NCBI GenBank assembly: GCA_031415135.1
Contig: JANORB010000078.1
Coordinates: 1 to 64,000, forward strand
Origin: LGRD01 sp031415135
GTDB lineage: Bacteria > Pseudomonadota > Gammaproteobacteria > Burkholderiales > Burkholderiaceae_C
Length of the DNA: 64,000 nt
Direction: 5' to 3'
The first letter of the stretch is position 1; every line of letters begins with the position of its first letter. Below the pieces are notes generated by a model, which had not been told where the DNA came from, did no database searches, and worked only from the letters and a program-made list of their open reading frames with translations. The position numbers and the translations under genes are program-made. Positions 32,373-43,298 of this stretch are shown here, piece by piece.

Positions 32373-33505
32373 TGCGTCATCTCCCGGGCCACCACGTCGA
32401 TCATCTCGGCCATGATCTCGAACGACGGCGGGTCGATGACCTGGGTGATGCGCTCTTCCACCGCCAGCCCGGTGGGCTTGACGGCTTGCATGAACACAGC
32501 GGTGTCGGCAATCCGAAAACCATACTCCACGCCGATGCGCTGCAGTTCGGCGTTGCCGCCCAGCAGTTCACCCAGCGCCTTTGCGCGTTCGTTCAACCCG
32601 ACAAACACCACCTTGTTGACGATGGTGGGCTGCGGGTAGATCAGCACCATGTCGGGCTGCACCTTCTTGGCCAACGCGAACTGCACCATCTGGTTTTCGT
32701 AGATGAAGGCCAGCGGCGTCTTGCCGATGCCGATGGAGACGTAGTCGTCGAAGTTGCCGTTGACATAGTTCTCCTGGTAGCCCTGGCGCTTGAACAGCTC
32801 GGCCACCTTGGCGGCGACGGTTTGCGCGGTGGGCCGGTCGGTGACGAGATCGCCCTGCAGCGCGTAGCTGGTGAGGGCCAGGTACATCGCCGCCGAGTTG
32901 CTGCGCCGCACATCGGTGGTGCTGACCAGCACGCTGCGGGTCACGTCGTACGCCGCCGAACCCTGCAAGTCCTTCCAGCGCTTCTTGGCCAGCATCAGCG
33001 CGGTGAGCTTGACCATGTCGACGCCGTAGACCTTGTCCCCCAGCGGTTTGGCCAGGCCGTTGGCCACCAGGATCTGCGCGATCGGCGTCCAGCTCGCGAT
33101 GACCATCGGCGTGTGAAACGGCGACGACTGCGCCACCGCGATGCCCGCCTTGCGCGCGGCGTCGACGATCTGGTTGGCCGCCACCACGCCGGACGGGAAG
33201 AAGAAGTCGGGCGCGCCGGCCGCTGCCCCGCCCGCGGCCACCTTGGCCGCCATGTCGCGGCTGCCCACGCGCGTCACCGCCACCGGCAGGCGTTTGTCGG
33301 CCAGGATTCTGCGCACCCGCTCGTCCTTGAAGTACGGCTCGACGTCGAGCGCGATCAGGCCGTTCAGCGCGCCGGCCGCGGCCACCGCAGCGACTTCGCG
33401 CTGCTCGGCGACCTCGGTTTTCTGCCCGCGCAGCGCGAAGAACAACGCTGCCGCAAAGCCGGCGAGCAGCAGCAGCGTGATGGCGATCTTGCTGAGTTTT
33501 GACAT
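32369..33505 (-). CDS. Membrane-anchored solute-binding-like protein of the telA operon
   Basis: A 378-residue protein with one N-terminal hydrophobic helix (residues 7-26) and no lipobox, so it is either secreted or membrane-anchored. The body resembles a periplasmic substrate-binding protein (FFFPSGVVAANQIVDAARKAG, SSPFHTPMVIASW, SIGIGKTPLAFIYENQMVQF). No permease or ATPase lies nearby, unlike in transport operons. It is the first gene of the four-gene telA operon. A role as an envelope receptor is more likely than uptake, but unproven. The ATG at 33505 is chosen because it directly precedes the hydrophobic helix. Confidence 0.7.
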   Translation of the reverse strand: MSKLSKIAITLLLLAGFAAALFFALRGQKTEVAEQREVAAVAAAGALNGLIALDVEPYFKDERVRRILADKRLPVAVTRVGSRDMAAKVAAGGAAAGAPDFFFPSGVVAANQIVDAARKAGIAVAQSSPFHTPMVIASWTPIAQILVANGLAKPLGDKVYGVDMVKLTALMLAKKRWKDLQGSAAYDVTRSVLVSTTDVRRSNSAAMYLALTSYALQGDLVTDRPTAQTVAAKVAELFKRQGYQENYVNGNFDDYVSIGIGKTPLAFIYENQMVQFALAKKVQPDMVLIYPQPTIVNKVVFVGLNERAKALGELLGGNAELQRIGVEYGFRIADTAVFMQAVKPTGLAVEERITQVIDPPSFEIMAEMIDVVAREMTQ

Positions 33506-33581
33506 GGGAAACCGGGTCCTCCGACGGCGCATGCCTGAGCGCTGCGGCAGATTCTGACCGCTTTTGGAATCGGCCTGTGTG

Positions 33582-34622
33582 CTACAGCGAATCGAACCTG
33601 AAATGCTCGCGCAGGTAACGCCTGAACTGCTTGACGACCGCCAGCGCGGCTTGCAGCTGATCGCGCTGCGCCTCGCTCAGTGACGCCAGGCGCAGCAGAT
33701 TGTTCATCGGCTCGCCGCGCTCGCGCTGGCGCAGGTTGTTCTCCAGCTTCAAGCTCATCAACAGGTGCAGCGCCTGGCCCAGTGGCTCGGCGGTCCGGGC
33801 CGGCAGGTGCTGGGCGTCGACCAGGCCGCGCAGCCGCTCGGTGGTGGGCACGGCATCGATGCGATGTTGCAGCGCCAGCGCGCGCACACCGTGCACGATG
33901 GGAAAGGTGCCAAGCTTCTTCAGGTCGAACAGCGGCTCGTCGCGCGCGCCGCGCAAGCCGAGGCGGCGCCACCAGCCGGTGGGCTCGTTGAACTGGTCGG
34001 CGGCACGCGCGAAGCGGGCAAAAAACGCGTCGTTGTCGACCCCATGTTCGTGCACGAACTGCCGCGCCTGCGCCAGCAGGTTCGAGTCGCCGGCCACCGC
34101 CGCGGCGTCGAGAAAAATCGCCAGCCGCATCGGCCCCTGCGGGTCGGCGCCGAACATCCATTCGCGCAGGCTCTGCTTGAAGTCGCCCAGCGGCTGGCGC
34201 CACAGCGGGTTGCTCAGCATGATGTCGCCCGGGCAGCGCGGGTAGCCGAAGTCGATCAGCGCGTCGATGAACTCGCGCGCCAGCGGCGCAAGCAGGGCGG
34301 CGGCGGCGCCGTCGCGCAGCAGCAAGGCATTGTCCTGGTCGGTCTTGAAGACCTGCTCGCAGCGGCCTTCGCTGCCCATCACGACGAGGCAGCTGCGCGC
34401 CACCAGCTCGGCCGGCGCGAGCACCGCCCACAGGCGCGCAAACACCCGGGCGTTGAGATCGCACACGCGGTGGGCAATGCGCTCGACCGGCGTGCCGCGG
34501 CGGTGAAGCCGGGTCACCACGGCGTCGATCCGCAGCGCGGCGGCCCGGACCTGGGCCACCGACGTGGCGTGTTCCAGCTGTAGCGCGATCGGGCTGGCGG
34601 GCTCGTTGGTGTTATCGGGCAT
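33582..34622 (-). CDS. DUF294 putative nucleotidyltransferase without CBS/cNMP module
   Basis: A 346-residue protein with a GlnD-like nucleotidyltransferase motif VVMGSEGRCEQVFKTDQDNA, in which Gly-Ser and the two Asp are the metal-binding positions, and the DUF294 C-terminal helical domain (IVHGVRALALQHRIDA, LKLENNLRQ). Most relatives carry cNMP- and CBS-domains in front; here only about 60 residues precede the transferase. The gene follows actP-DUF485 on the same strand, the standard neighbourhood of this family, but a terminator separates them. Substrate protein or nucleotide is unknown. Confidence 0.8.
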   Translation of the reverse strand: MPDNTNEPASPIALQLEHATSVAQVRAAALRIDAVVTRLHRRGTPVERIAHRVCDLNARVFARLWAVLAPAELVARSCLVVMGSEGRCEQVFKTDQDNALLLRDGAAAALLAPLAREFIDALIDFGYPRCPGDIMLSNPLWRQPLGDFKQSLREWMFGADPQGPMRLAIFLDAAAVAGDSNLLAQARQFVHEHGVDNDAFFARFARAADQFNEPTGWWRRLGLRGARDEPLFDLKKLGTFPIVHGVRALALQHRIDAVPTTERLRGLVDAQHLPARTAEPLGQALHLLMSLKLENNLRQRERGEPMNNLLRLASLSEAQRDQLQAALAVVKQFRRYLREHFRFDSL

Positions 34623-34642
34623 GGGTGCGGCCCTGATGTGAA

Positions 34643-34677
34643 AACGGGACCGTGAGCCGACGGCCCACGGTCCCGTT
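34643..34677 (-). terminator. Intrinsic terminator after actP
   Basis: A perfect 12-bp inverted repeat (AACGGGACCGTG with CACGGTCCCGTT, 11-base loop) is followed on the minus strand by TTTTCACATC. It lies 20 bases after the actP stop and before the DUF294 gene. It should end the DUF485-actP transcript. Confidence 0.85.
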
Positions 34678-34697
34678 CATCATGCAACGACCTGTGC

Positions 34698-36449
34698 TCA
34701 GTGGCCCGAAGCCCCCGCGGCGCCGATGCCGGTTTCCGAACGCACCTGCTGCGCCAGGAAGCCGTCACGATCGACCTTGGCGCGCGCGCTCTTGTCCAGA
34801 ATCGAGAACAGCCAGATGCCGACGAAGCCGATGGTCATCGAGAACAGCGCCGGCGAGGTGTACGGGAACAGCGCCGAACCCTTGGGGTTGCCCAGGGTGG
34901 CTTCCCACACCGACGGCGACACGATGGTCAGCCCCACCGACGAGATCAAGCCGAGGAAGCCGCCGATCACCGCGCCGCGCGTGGTGCAGTCTTTCCACAG
35001 CACGCTCATGAACAGCACGGGGAAGTTGGCCGAGGCGGCGATTGCAAACGCCAACGACACCATGAACGCAATGTTCTGCTTCTCGAACACGATGCCCAGC
35101 GTGACCGCCAGGACGCCCAGGCAGAGCGTGGTGATCTTGGACACGCGCAACTCGGCCGCGCTGTCGGCCTTGCCCTTTTTCACCACCGTGGCGTAGATGT
35201 CGTGCGACACCGCCGAGGCGCCCGACAGTGTCAGGCCCGCCACCACCGCGAGGATGGTCGCGAACGCCACCGCCGAGATGAAGCCGAGGAACACGTTGCC
35301 ACCGACCGCGTTGGACAGGTGGATCGCCGCCATGTTGCCGCCGCCCAGCAGCGCGCCCTTGGCGTCGAGGAAGCTGGGGTTGGTCAGCACGAAGGTGATG
35401 GCGCCGAAGCCGATGATGAAGGTCAGCAGATAAAAGTAGCCGATCCAGCCGGTGGCCCACATCACCGAGGTGCGCGCCGCCTTGGCACTCGGCACGGTGA
35501 AGAAGCGCATCAGGATGTGCGGCAGGCCGGCGGTGCCGAACATCAGCGCCATGCCGAAGCTGATGGCCGAGATCGGGTCTTTGACAAAGTTGCCCGGGCC
35601 CATGATGGACTGGCCGATCTTCGCCGCGACCTCGGCGGTCTTGCCGTCCTTCAGCGCCAGGTCGGTCTTGATCTTGACCGCGCCGGCGAACATGGCCTCG
35701 GGGCTGAAACCGAAGTGCCACAGCACCGACAGTGCCATGAAGGTGGCCCCACCCAGCAACAGGCAGGCCTTGATGATCTGCACCCAGGTGGTGGCCGTCA
35801 TGCCGCCGAACAGCACGTAGACCATCATCAGCGCGCCGACGATGACCACCGCGATCCAGTACTCCAGGCCGAACAGCAGCTTGATGAGCTGGCCCGCGCC
35901 GACCATCTGTGCGATCAGGTAGAACGCCACCACGACCAGGGTGCCCGAGGCCGCGAAGATGCGGATCGGTTTTTGTTCGAAGCGGAACGCCGCCACGTCG
36001 GCGAAGGTGAACTTGCCCAGGTTGCGCAGCCGCTCGGCCATCAGGAAGGTGATGACGGGCCAGCCGACCAGGAAGCCGATGGAGTAGATCAGGCCGTCGA
36101 AACCGCTGGCCATCACCGCCGCCGAGATGCCCAGGAAGGACGCCGCCGACATGTAGTCGCCGGCGATCGCCAGGCCGTTCTGAAACCCGGTGATGCCACC
36201 ACCGGCGGTGTAGAAGTCAGCCGCCGACTTGGTCTTGGAGGCGGCCCATTTGGTGATGAACAGGGTCATCACGACGAACGCGCCGAACATGCCGATGGCG
36301 GTCCAGTTGGTGGCCTGCTTTTGGGCCTGGCCCAGGTCGGCGCCGGCGGCATACACAGTGGCCGAGACGGCGAACAGCGCGCCGAGCGTCAGCGCGGCCC
36401 GCGTGGTGTCGGAGAGCTTGTCGCCGATGCGATCGAAGCGGGCGCTCAT
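34698..36449 (-). CDS. actP: Cation/acetate symporter ActP
   Basis: A 583-residue sodium:solute symporter with about 13-14 membrane helices. The first helix serves as an export signal-like segment (LTLGALFAVSATVYA). AAGGGITGFQNGLAIAGDYMSAASFLG and GASAVSHDIYATVVKKGKA are typical of ActP, which takes up acetate and other short monocarboxylates. The ATG overlaps the DUF485 stop (ATGA). A strong terminator follows. Longer frames upstream cover the DUF485 gene in another frame and are not real. Confidence 0.93.
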   Translation of the reverse strand: MSARFDRIGDKLSDTTRAALTLGALFAVSATVYAAGADLGQAQKQATNWTAIGMFGAFVVMTLFITKWAASKTKSAADFYTAGGGITGFQNGLAIAGDYMSAASFLGISAAVMASGFDGLIYSIGFLVGWPVITFLMAERLRNLGKFTFADVAAFRFEQKPIRIFAASGTLVVVAFYLIAQMVGAGQLIKLLFGLEYWIAVVIVGALMMVYVLFGGMTATTWVQIIKACLLLGGATFMALSVLWHFGFSPEAMFAGAVKIKTDLALKDGKTAEVAAKIGQSIMGPGNFVKDPISAISFGMALMFGTAGLPHILMRFFTVPSAKAARTSVMWATGWIGYFYLLTFIIGFGAITFVLTNPSFLDAKGALLGGGNMAAIHLSNAVGGNVFLGFISAVAFATILAVVAGLTLSGASAVSHDIYATVVKKGKADSAAELRVSKITTLCLGVLAVTLGIVFEKQNIAFMVSLAFAIAASANFPVLFMSVLWKDCTTRGAVIGGFLGLISSVGLTIVSPSVWEATLGNPKGSALFPYTSPALFSMTIGFVGIWLFSILDKSARAKVDRDGFLAQQVRSETGIGAAGASGH

Positions 36450-36754
36450 TTCAGCACCGCCTTGGCGATCTTTTCGGACAGCGCGTCGAATTCGCTGTTG
36501 GCGCGGTTGACGTAGTAGGCCGTGATCACGACGGTGAACACGATGACGCCGAAGCCGATCGGGATGCCGGCCGTCATCACGCCCGCGCCCAGCCGCTGCG
36601 ACAGGAACTCCTTGTTGAACGCCACCAGCAGGATGAAGCCGTAGTACACGACCATCATCGCCAGCGTGAGCCACCAGCCGAAGCGGGTGCGCTTGGCCTT
36701 GAGCGCCTGGTAGTCGGGATTGCTGGCGATCCGTTGCGCCAATTGCATGTCCAT
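36446..36754 (-). CDS. DUF485 membrane protein, ActP partner (YjcH-like)
   Basis: A 102-residue protein with two membrane helices (about 27-47 and 62-82), containing NPDYQALKAKRTRFGWWLT, the DUF485 signature. It is nearly always encoded just upstream of actP, as here with a four-base overlap. AAGGAG precedes the ATG. Its function is thought to support the symporter but is not proven. Confidence 0.92.
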   Translation of the reverse strand: MDMQLAQRIASNPDYQALKAKRTRFGWWLTLAMMVVYYGFILLVAFNKEFLSQRLGAGVMTAGIPIGFGVIVFTVVITAYYVNRANSEFDALSEKIAKAVLK

Positions 36755-36963
36755 GTTGTCTCCTTCTTGGTTGTCTGCGACGGCGATCGATCGCCGTTGG
36801 GTCGCGCATCATGGGTGACGGGCCTGACCCTGCTCTGACACGAAACCAACAGGGGCTGACGCTACGCTCATTGCAAGCTGACAAGCGCGATGGACGAGTC
36901 GAAATCGCCTTGCCGTCTGATCTGCGTCAAGGCGCGTCGGGTGGCAGCGGCCCGCGCCTTCGG

Positions 36964-37602
36964 TCAGCGCTTCACGCCGGGCCTGGGCGCGCCGGCCTGT
37001 TGCCAGGCGGGCGCGTCGAACCACGGGTCGCCACGCAGGTACGCGGCCAGCATGTCCAGCGCATCCAGGCCCCAGAACAACCGGCCGTCCACCTCGATGG
37101 TGGGCACGCCGAACAAGCCCAGCGCCAGCGCTTCATCGGTGGATGCCTTCAGCGCCTGCTTGACCCCCGCGCCGGCCGGATCGCGGCGCGGCGCCAGGGC
37201 CGCGGTCAGCGCGGCAAGGCGCTGCGGATCGTTGGCGTCCAGCCCGCCGTGCCACACATGGTGCAGCACCCGCTCGCACACGTACCGGTTCGGCGCCACG
37301 CCGTCGTCAGCGCAGGCCAGCGCCAGGCGCAACAAGGCCAACGGGTTGAACGGGTGCTCGGCTGGCGTTTGCAGCTCGATCGCATGGCGATGAGCCAGCC
37401 ACAGCACCTGGCGGAAGGTCCAGGCGCGCTTGGGTTCGATCTCGGCCGGGCCCTTTTGACCCCAGTGTTTCAGCAGCCCGGCAAACAGCACCGGGCGATA
37501 ACGCACGCTGTGCGACAAACCCGCGAGCGCCTGCGGCAGCCGCTCGAACGCCAGGTGGGCAAACGGCGAAATCGGGTCGAACCAGAACGTGAGCGCCTTC
37601 AT
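36964..37602 (-). CDS. 2-hydroxychromene-2-carboxylate isomerase-like DsbA-fold protein
   Basis: A 212-residue DsbA/kappa-GST-fold protein. FWFDPISPFAHLAFERL and FGVPTIEVDGRLFWGLDALDML match 2-hydroxychromene-2-carboxylate isomerases, glutathione-dependent enzymes first known from naphthalene degradation; the active-site Ser is in DPISPF. It begins four bases inside the end of the YbaK-like gene (ATGA), in an operon with HMG-CoA lyase, so a role in a CoA or aromatic-acid pathway is likelier than naphthalene breakdown. It is a distant paralogue of the protein at 48753-49364. Confidence 0.75.
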   Translation of the reverse strand: MKALTFWFDPISPFAHLAFERLPQALAGLSHSVRYRPVLFAGLLKHWGQKGPAEIEPKRAWTFRQVLWLAHRHAIELQTPAEHPFNPLALLRLALACADDGVAPNRYVCERVLHHVWHGGLDANDPQRLAALTAALAPRRDPAGAGVKQALKASTDEALALGLFGVPTIEVDGRLFWGLDALDMLAAYLRGDPWFDAPAWQQAGAPRPGVKR

Positions 37603-38285
37603 GCAAGGCCTCCCGCGCCGCGCAGGGACTGCTCGCGCCGCTGCGGCAGCAGCTTCCACACCGCGCGCTTGGCGCGGTCGTCCATGCTGGCCCACGCGGC
37701 AATCTCGTCCAGCGTGCGCAGGCAACCTTCGCACCAGCCGCTGGGTTCATCCATGCGGCACACGCTGACGCACGGGCTGGGGATGAGCGTGGTGAACGAG
37801 GGCGTGATGTCGCACACCGGCGCACCGGTCAACGCCACCAGTTGATCCGGGCTGAGCCGGAACACGCCGTTCGGGTGGCCGGCGGCAGCCCAGATCTCGC
37901 CGAAGCGGAACAACTCGCGGTCGATCAAGGTGATTGCCGTTGTCGCGTGCGCCAGCGGCGCCACGCCGCCGATCGTGAAGCCGGTCCTGGCCTTCACGAA
38001 AGCGGCATCGGCGCGGCCGATGGCGCCGGTGCGGGCGACGACCTTTTTTTCATCGACGCGCCGGTCGCCGCTGGCAATCACGAGCACGGCCGCATCGTCG
38101 CCCAAGCGCCTGAAGATCACGCTCTTGGCGATCTGGCCGACCTGCACACCGAGCGCGTCGGCGGCTTCCTGCGAGGTGCGCGCCGCCACCTCGAGCCACA
38201 GCGGCGCATGCGCGTGGCCGGCACTGGCCAGCGCCTGCGCCACGCGCTGGAAACCTTCGGGGCGCACTTCCCGCGGCGAACTCAT
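37599..38285 (-). CDS. YbaK-type aminoacyl-tRNA deacylase-like domain fused to DUF1289
   Basis: A 228-residue protein. Residues 1-155 form a YbaK/ProX-type editing domain (AKSVIFRRLGDDAAVLVIASGDRRVDEKKV, and FTIGGVAPLAH). Family members deacylate mischarged tRNAs. Residues about 170-215 are a DUF1289 cysteine motif, SPCVSVCRMDEPSGWCEGCLRT, that may bind a metal or iron-sulfur centre. The two domains are usually encoded separately. ATGA overlaps couple it on both sides, to HMG-CoA lyase upstream and the isomerase downstream. Confidence 0.8.
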   Translation of the reverse strand: MSSPREVRPEGFQRVAQALASAGHAHAPLWLEVAARTSQEAADALGVQVGQIAKSVIFRRLGDDAAVLVIASGDRRVDEKKVVARTGAIGRADAAFVKARTGFTIGGVAPLAHATTAITLIDRELFRFGEIWAAAGHPNGVFRLSPDQLVALTGAPVCDITPSFTTLIPSPCVSVCRMDEPSGWCEGCLRTLDEIAAWASMDDRAKRAVWKLLPQRREQSLRGAGGLA

Positions 38286-39196
38286 GCCGTGGCCGCCGGG
38301 CGCTTGGCCAGCAGCGCCTTGCCGGCGCGCGAGACCGGCGCGCGGCCCAGCACGCCGGAGATGAACGCACTGGCGTCGAGCAGCTTGTCGAGGTCGATGC
38401 CGGTGTCGATGTCCATGCCGCGCAGCATGAACAGCACGTCTTCGGTGGCCACGTTGCCGGTGGCACCCTTGGCATACGGGCAGCCGCCCAGGCCGGCGAT
38501 GCTGGTGTCGAAGTGATGCACGCCCAGCTCCAGGCAGGCGTAGATGTTGGCCAGCGCCTGGCCGTAGGTGTCGTGGAAATGGCCGCTCACCTGGCTCAGC
38601 GGGTAATGGCGCAACGCGCGCTCCAGCGCCGACCGGGCGCGTTGCGGCGTGCCCACGCCGATGGTGTCGGCCACGCCGCAGTGGTCGACTTCGATGTCCT
38701 TCATCAAGCGCACGACCCGCTCCACGTCGTCCAGGCTCACGTCGCCCTGGTACGGGCAGCCCAGGGCGCACGAAATCGCGCCACGCACCTTGATGCCCTG
38801 CGCGTGGGCCGCGGCCACCACCGGCGCGAACCGCGTGATCGATTCTTCGATCGAGCAGTTGATGTTGCGCTGGCTGAAGGCCTCGCTGGCGGCGCCGAAG
38901 ACGACGATCTCGTCGGGCTGGCATTCAAGCGCCGCCTCCAGGCCTTTCATGTTGGGCGTGAGCACCGAGTAGCGCACGCCCGGCTTGCGCTGGATGCCGG
39001 CCATCACCGCCGCGTTGTCGGCCATCTGCGGCACCCACTTGGGGCTGACGAAGCTGGTGACTTCGATCTCGCGCAGGCCCGCCGCCTGCAGCAAGTGCAC
39101 CAGTTCGACCTTGTGCGCGGTGGCCACAGGCTGCGCTTCGTTTTGCAGGCCATCGCGCGGGCCCACGTCGACGAGGGTGACTTCTGGGGGAATCAT
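38282..39196 (-). CDS. mvaB: Hydroxymethylglutaryl-CoA lyase
   Basis: A 304-residue HMG-CoA lyase of the DRE-TIM metallolyase type. DVGPRDGLQNE, SFVSPKWVPQMAD, GAISCALGCPYQG and the catalytic-cysteine loop SIAGLGGCPYAKGATGN are all present, as is the metal-binding GHFHDTYG. It cleaves HMG-CoA to acetyl-CoA and acetoacetate, the last step of leucine breakdown (LiuE in liu nomenclature). Gene order and strand connect it to liuB/C/D further along, though a divergent small gene intervenes. The ATG at 39196 with GAGG upstream is preferred over a TTG at 39202. Confidence 0.93.
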   Translation of the reverse strand: MIPPEVTLVDVGPRDGLQNEAQPVATAHKVELVHLLQAAGLREIEVTSFVSPKWVPQMADNAAVMAGIQRKPGVRYSVLTPNMKGLEAALECQPDEIVVFGAASEAFSQRNINCSIEESITRFAPVVAAAHAQGIKVRGAISCALGCPYQGDVSLDDVERVVRLMKDIEVDHCGVADTIGVGTPQRARSALERALRHYPLSQVSGHFHDTYGQALANIYACLELGVHHFDTSIAGLGGCPYAKGATGNVATEDVLFMLRGMDIDTGIDLDKLLDASAFISGVLGRAPVSRAGKALLAKRPAATA

Positions 39197-39421
39197 GGCC
39201 AAGCCTCATTTTCGAATCAGCACAGGTCTGAAAGACTAACCCAAGCCGCCTGGCCCAACGCATCGGGGGTGGATACGGCCAAGACTGTGCGCTCAAGCGC
39301 TGGGCAGCGTGATCGATTCCACGCCGGCCCCCGCAGGGTCCGGCGCCACCCCTCGTTTCGGGGATGGGACGGCGCCACGGGCCACGGGACGATCTGAAAC
39401 CGAAGAAAAAGAGGAGCTTGC

Positions 39422-39820
39422 ATGGACCCGACCTTCCGGCTTCGCACCGCCACCCGACTCCACTTCCTGCTGCTGCGCCGCTACGGGCAGGACATCGATG
39501 TGAACCTGCTGCTCAAGAGCCAGGCCACAAAACACGACGGCCTGTGGCTGTGCCGCGCCACCGGCGACAAGGAACTGATTGCACTGGCGCGCCGCCTGGC
39601 CCGGGCCAACCACGCCCATGCCCTGGACGAAGCCCGCTTGCGCGAGGCAGCCGCCCGCATGGCCAGGCCGGCGGCCGGTGCGACGGCGCGCGAGCTGCCC
39701 TGGGGCCGCGACACCTCGGGCTTCGGGCTGACGAATCCGCAGGAGTTGAACGCGCCGCCTTCCGGGGTGGCTCGCCGCGCGGGCCACTGGCTCAATCCAA
39801 AGCATTGGCTCAGGGGCTGA
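39422..39820 (+). CDS. Small conserved-looking cytoplasmic protein of unknown function
   Basis: A 132-residue protein behind AGAGGAG. It is rich in Arg and Ala, with RLRTATRLHFLLLRRYGQDIDV near the N-terminus, two helical segments, and a C-terminus PKHWLRG. No membrane segment or signal peptide. It is the only plus-strand gene between the two parts of the liu region and shares the divergent 225-bp promoter zone with HMG-CoA lyase. No known domain recognised. Confidence 0.6.
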   Translation: MDPTFRLRTATRLHFLLLRRYGQDIDVNLLLKSQATKHDGLWLCRATGDKELIALARRLARANHAHALDEARLREAAARMARPAAGATARELPWGRDTSGFGLTNPQELNAPPSGVARRAGHWLNPKHWLRG

Positions 39821-39854
39821 GAGCAGCTGATCGGCCCGGTCGCAAGCGGCCGGT

Positions 39855-41851
<1,997 letters not shown>

Positions 41852-41852
<1 letters not shown>

Positions 41853-42472
41853 CAAGGCCTCATCGATGGCTGGCCGGTGGCGAACCAGCCCGAGAATCGG
41901 CGCGCCAACTGGCGCAGGAATTTTCCGAACACCCAGATCAGCGCAATCATCACGATCAGCGCGACGCCGACTGCTGCGAAGAACGCATACGGGTGCGCCC
42001 ACGACAGCCACAGGCTGGCGGGCACCACACTGTCGCCCAGCAAGGACAGGCCGATGTTGGAGAACGGCTCGGGCGACGTGTTGGCCGCCGCGCGCGTGGT
42101 GGCCTTGGCCACATGGCTGGTGGCCGCCAGCGTGCCGCCCATCAGCGCCGCAGCCATGGCCCAGGCCGACTGGTCGGCCCCGAACACGCTGGCCGCCAGG
42201 GCCGCGCCGGCGGGAATGCGCACCACCGTGTGCACCATGTCCCACAACGAGTCGAGACCGGGAATCTTGTCGGCGAAGAACTCGACGAACAGCATGAAGC
42301 CGCTGGCGCCCAGCATCACCGGGCTTTGCAGCAGGCTCAAGCCGGTGGGCAGGCTGACCCAGCCGAGGGTGCCCGCCATGCCGGTCATGAACAGCACGGC
42401 GTACAGCCGCAAACCGCTGGCCCAGCCCAGCGCGGCGGCGATCGCCAGCAGTTGAGGGGTGTCCAGGTTCAT
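41852..42472 (-). CDS. DUF4126 integral membrane protein
   Basis: A 206-residue membrane protein with about five helices. GWASGLRLYAVLFMTGMAG, FFADKIPGLDSLWD and GALMGGTLAATSHVAKATTR match DUF4126. The gene is placed between liuC and liuD and coupled to liuD by TGATG, so it is co-expressed with carboxylation of branched-chain acyl-CoA. Function is unknown. Confidence 0.8.
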
Positions 42473-42500
42473 CGGGTCTCCCGGTTGAATCGGCCCGGCG

Positions 42501-43298
42501 TCAACCGGGCCCTGCCAGCCAGGCCGGCGTTCGCTTGTCGAGAAAACTCTGCACGCCCTCGCGGCCTTCGGCGCTGGCGCGGATGTCGGCAATGCGCCGG
42601 GCGGTCTCTTCACGCAGCGCCGGCGTGATCGGTTGACCCGCCACATCCCGCACCAGCGTCTTGCAGGCGCGCAAGGCCATCGGTCCGTTGGCCACCAGAG
42701 CAGCGACGATCTCGTCGACCTTGGCATCGAGCGCCTCGGGCGCACACACCTCGTGCACCAGGCCCAGCGCCTGCGCCTGGGTGGCGCTGAAGCGCTCGGC
42801 CGTGACGAAGTAGCGGCGCGAGGCCGGTTCGCCCAGAGCGCGAATGACATACGGGCTGATGGTGGCCGGCAGCAAGCCGAGCCTGGCCTCGCTGAGGCAA
42901 AAATTGACGCCCAGCGCGGCGACCAGCACATCGCACACTGCCGCCAGGCCCACGCCACCGGCATAACAGTCGCCCTGGATGCGGCCGACGATGGGCACCG
43001 GGCACTGGTAGATCGTCCACAGCATGTCGGCCAGCGCTTGGGCGTCGGCGCGGTTTTGCTCCCAGGTGTAGTCGGCCATCGAGCGCATCCAGCCCAGATC
43101 GGCGCCGGCGCAGAACGCCTTGCCATGGCCACCGAGCACGACCGCGCGCAATTCGGCGTCCTGCGACAGGTCAGCAAAGACGCCGGTGAGCGCGGCGATG
43201 GACTCGGCGTTGAACGCATTGCGCACGTCCGGCCGGTTGAGGAACACCCGCGCCACGTGCGCTGACGGGCGCGTCACTTCGATCAACGGGTCACTCAT
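42501..43298 (-). CDS. liuC: Methylglutaconyl-CoA hydratase-like enoyl-CoA hydratase
   Basis: A 265-residue crotonase-fold enzyme. The oxyanion motifs are intact (GKAFCAGADLGWM; GDCYAGGVGLA), as are LSEARLGLLPATISPYVI and RYFVTAERF, a pattern seen in bacterial methylglutaconyl-CoA hydratases. It would convert 3-methylglutaconyl-CoA to HMG-CoA, the step between LiuBD and HMG-CoA lyase, both encoded here. Its ATG overlaps the stop of the SnoaL-DinB gene (ATGA). Confidence 0.9.
   Translation of the reverse strand: MSDPLIEVTRPSAHVARVFLNRPDVRNAFNAESIAALTGVFADLSQDAELRAVVLGGHGKAFCAGADLGWMRSMADYTWEQNRADAQALADMLWTIYQCPVPIVGRIQGDCYAGGVGLAAVCDVLVAALGVNFCLSEARLGLLPATISPYVIRALGEPASRRYFVTAERFSATQAQALGLVHEVCAPEALDAKVDEIVAALVANGPMALRACKTLVRDVAGQPITPALREETARRIADIRASAEGREGVQSFLDKRTPAWLAGPG

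Noticed and set aside
30705..32639. Long plus-strand open frame opposite the VWA gene
   Set aside because: Composition and position match an antisense shadow; the minus-strand protein has a lipobox and intact MIDAS.
38282..39202. TTG start at 39202 for HMG-CoA lyase
   Set aside because: The ATG two codons later has a better-placed GAGG and matches the usual N-terminus.
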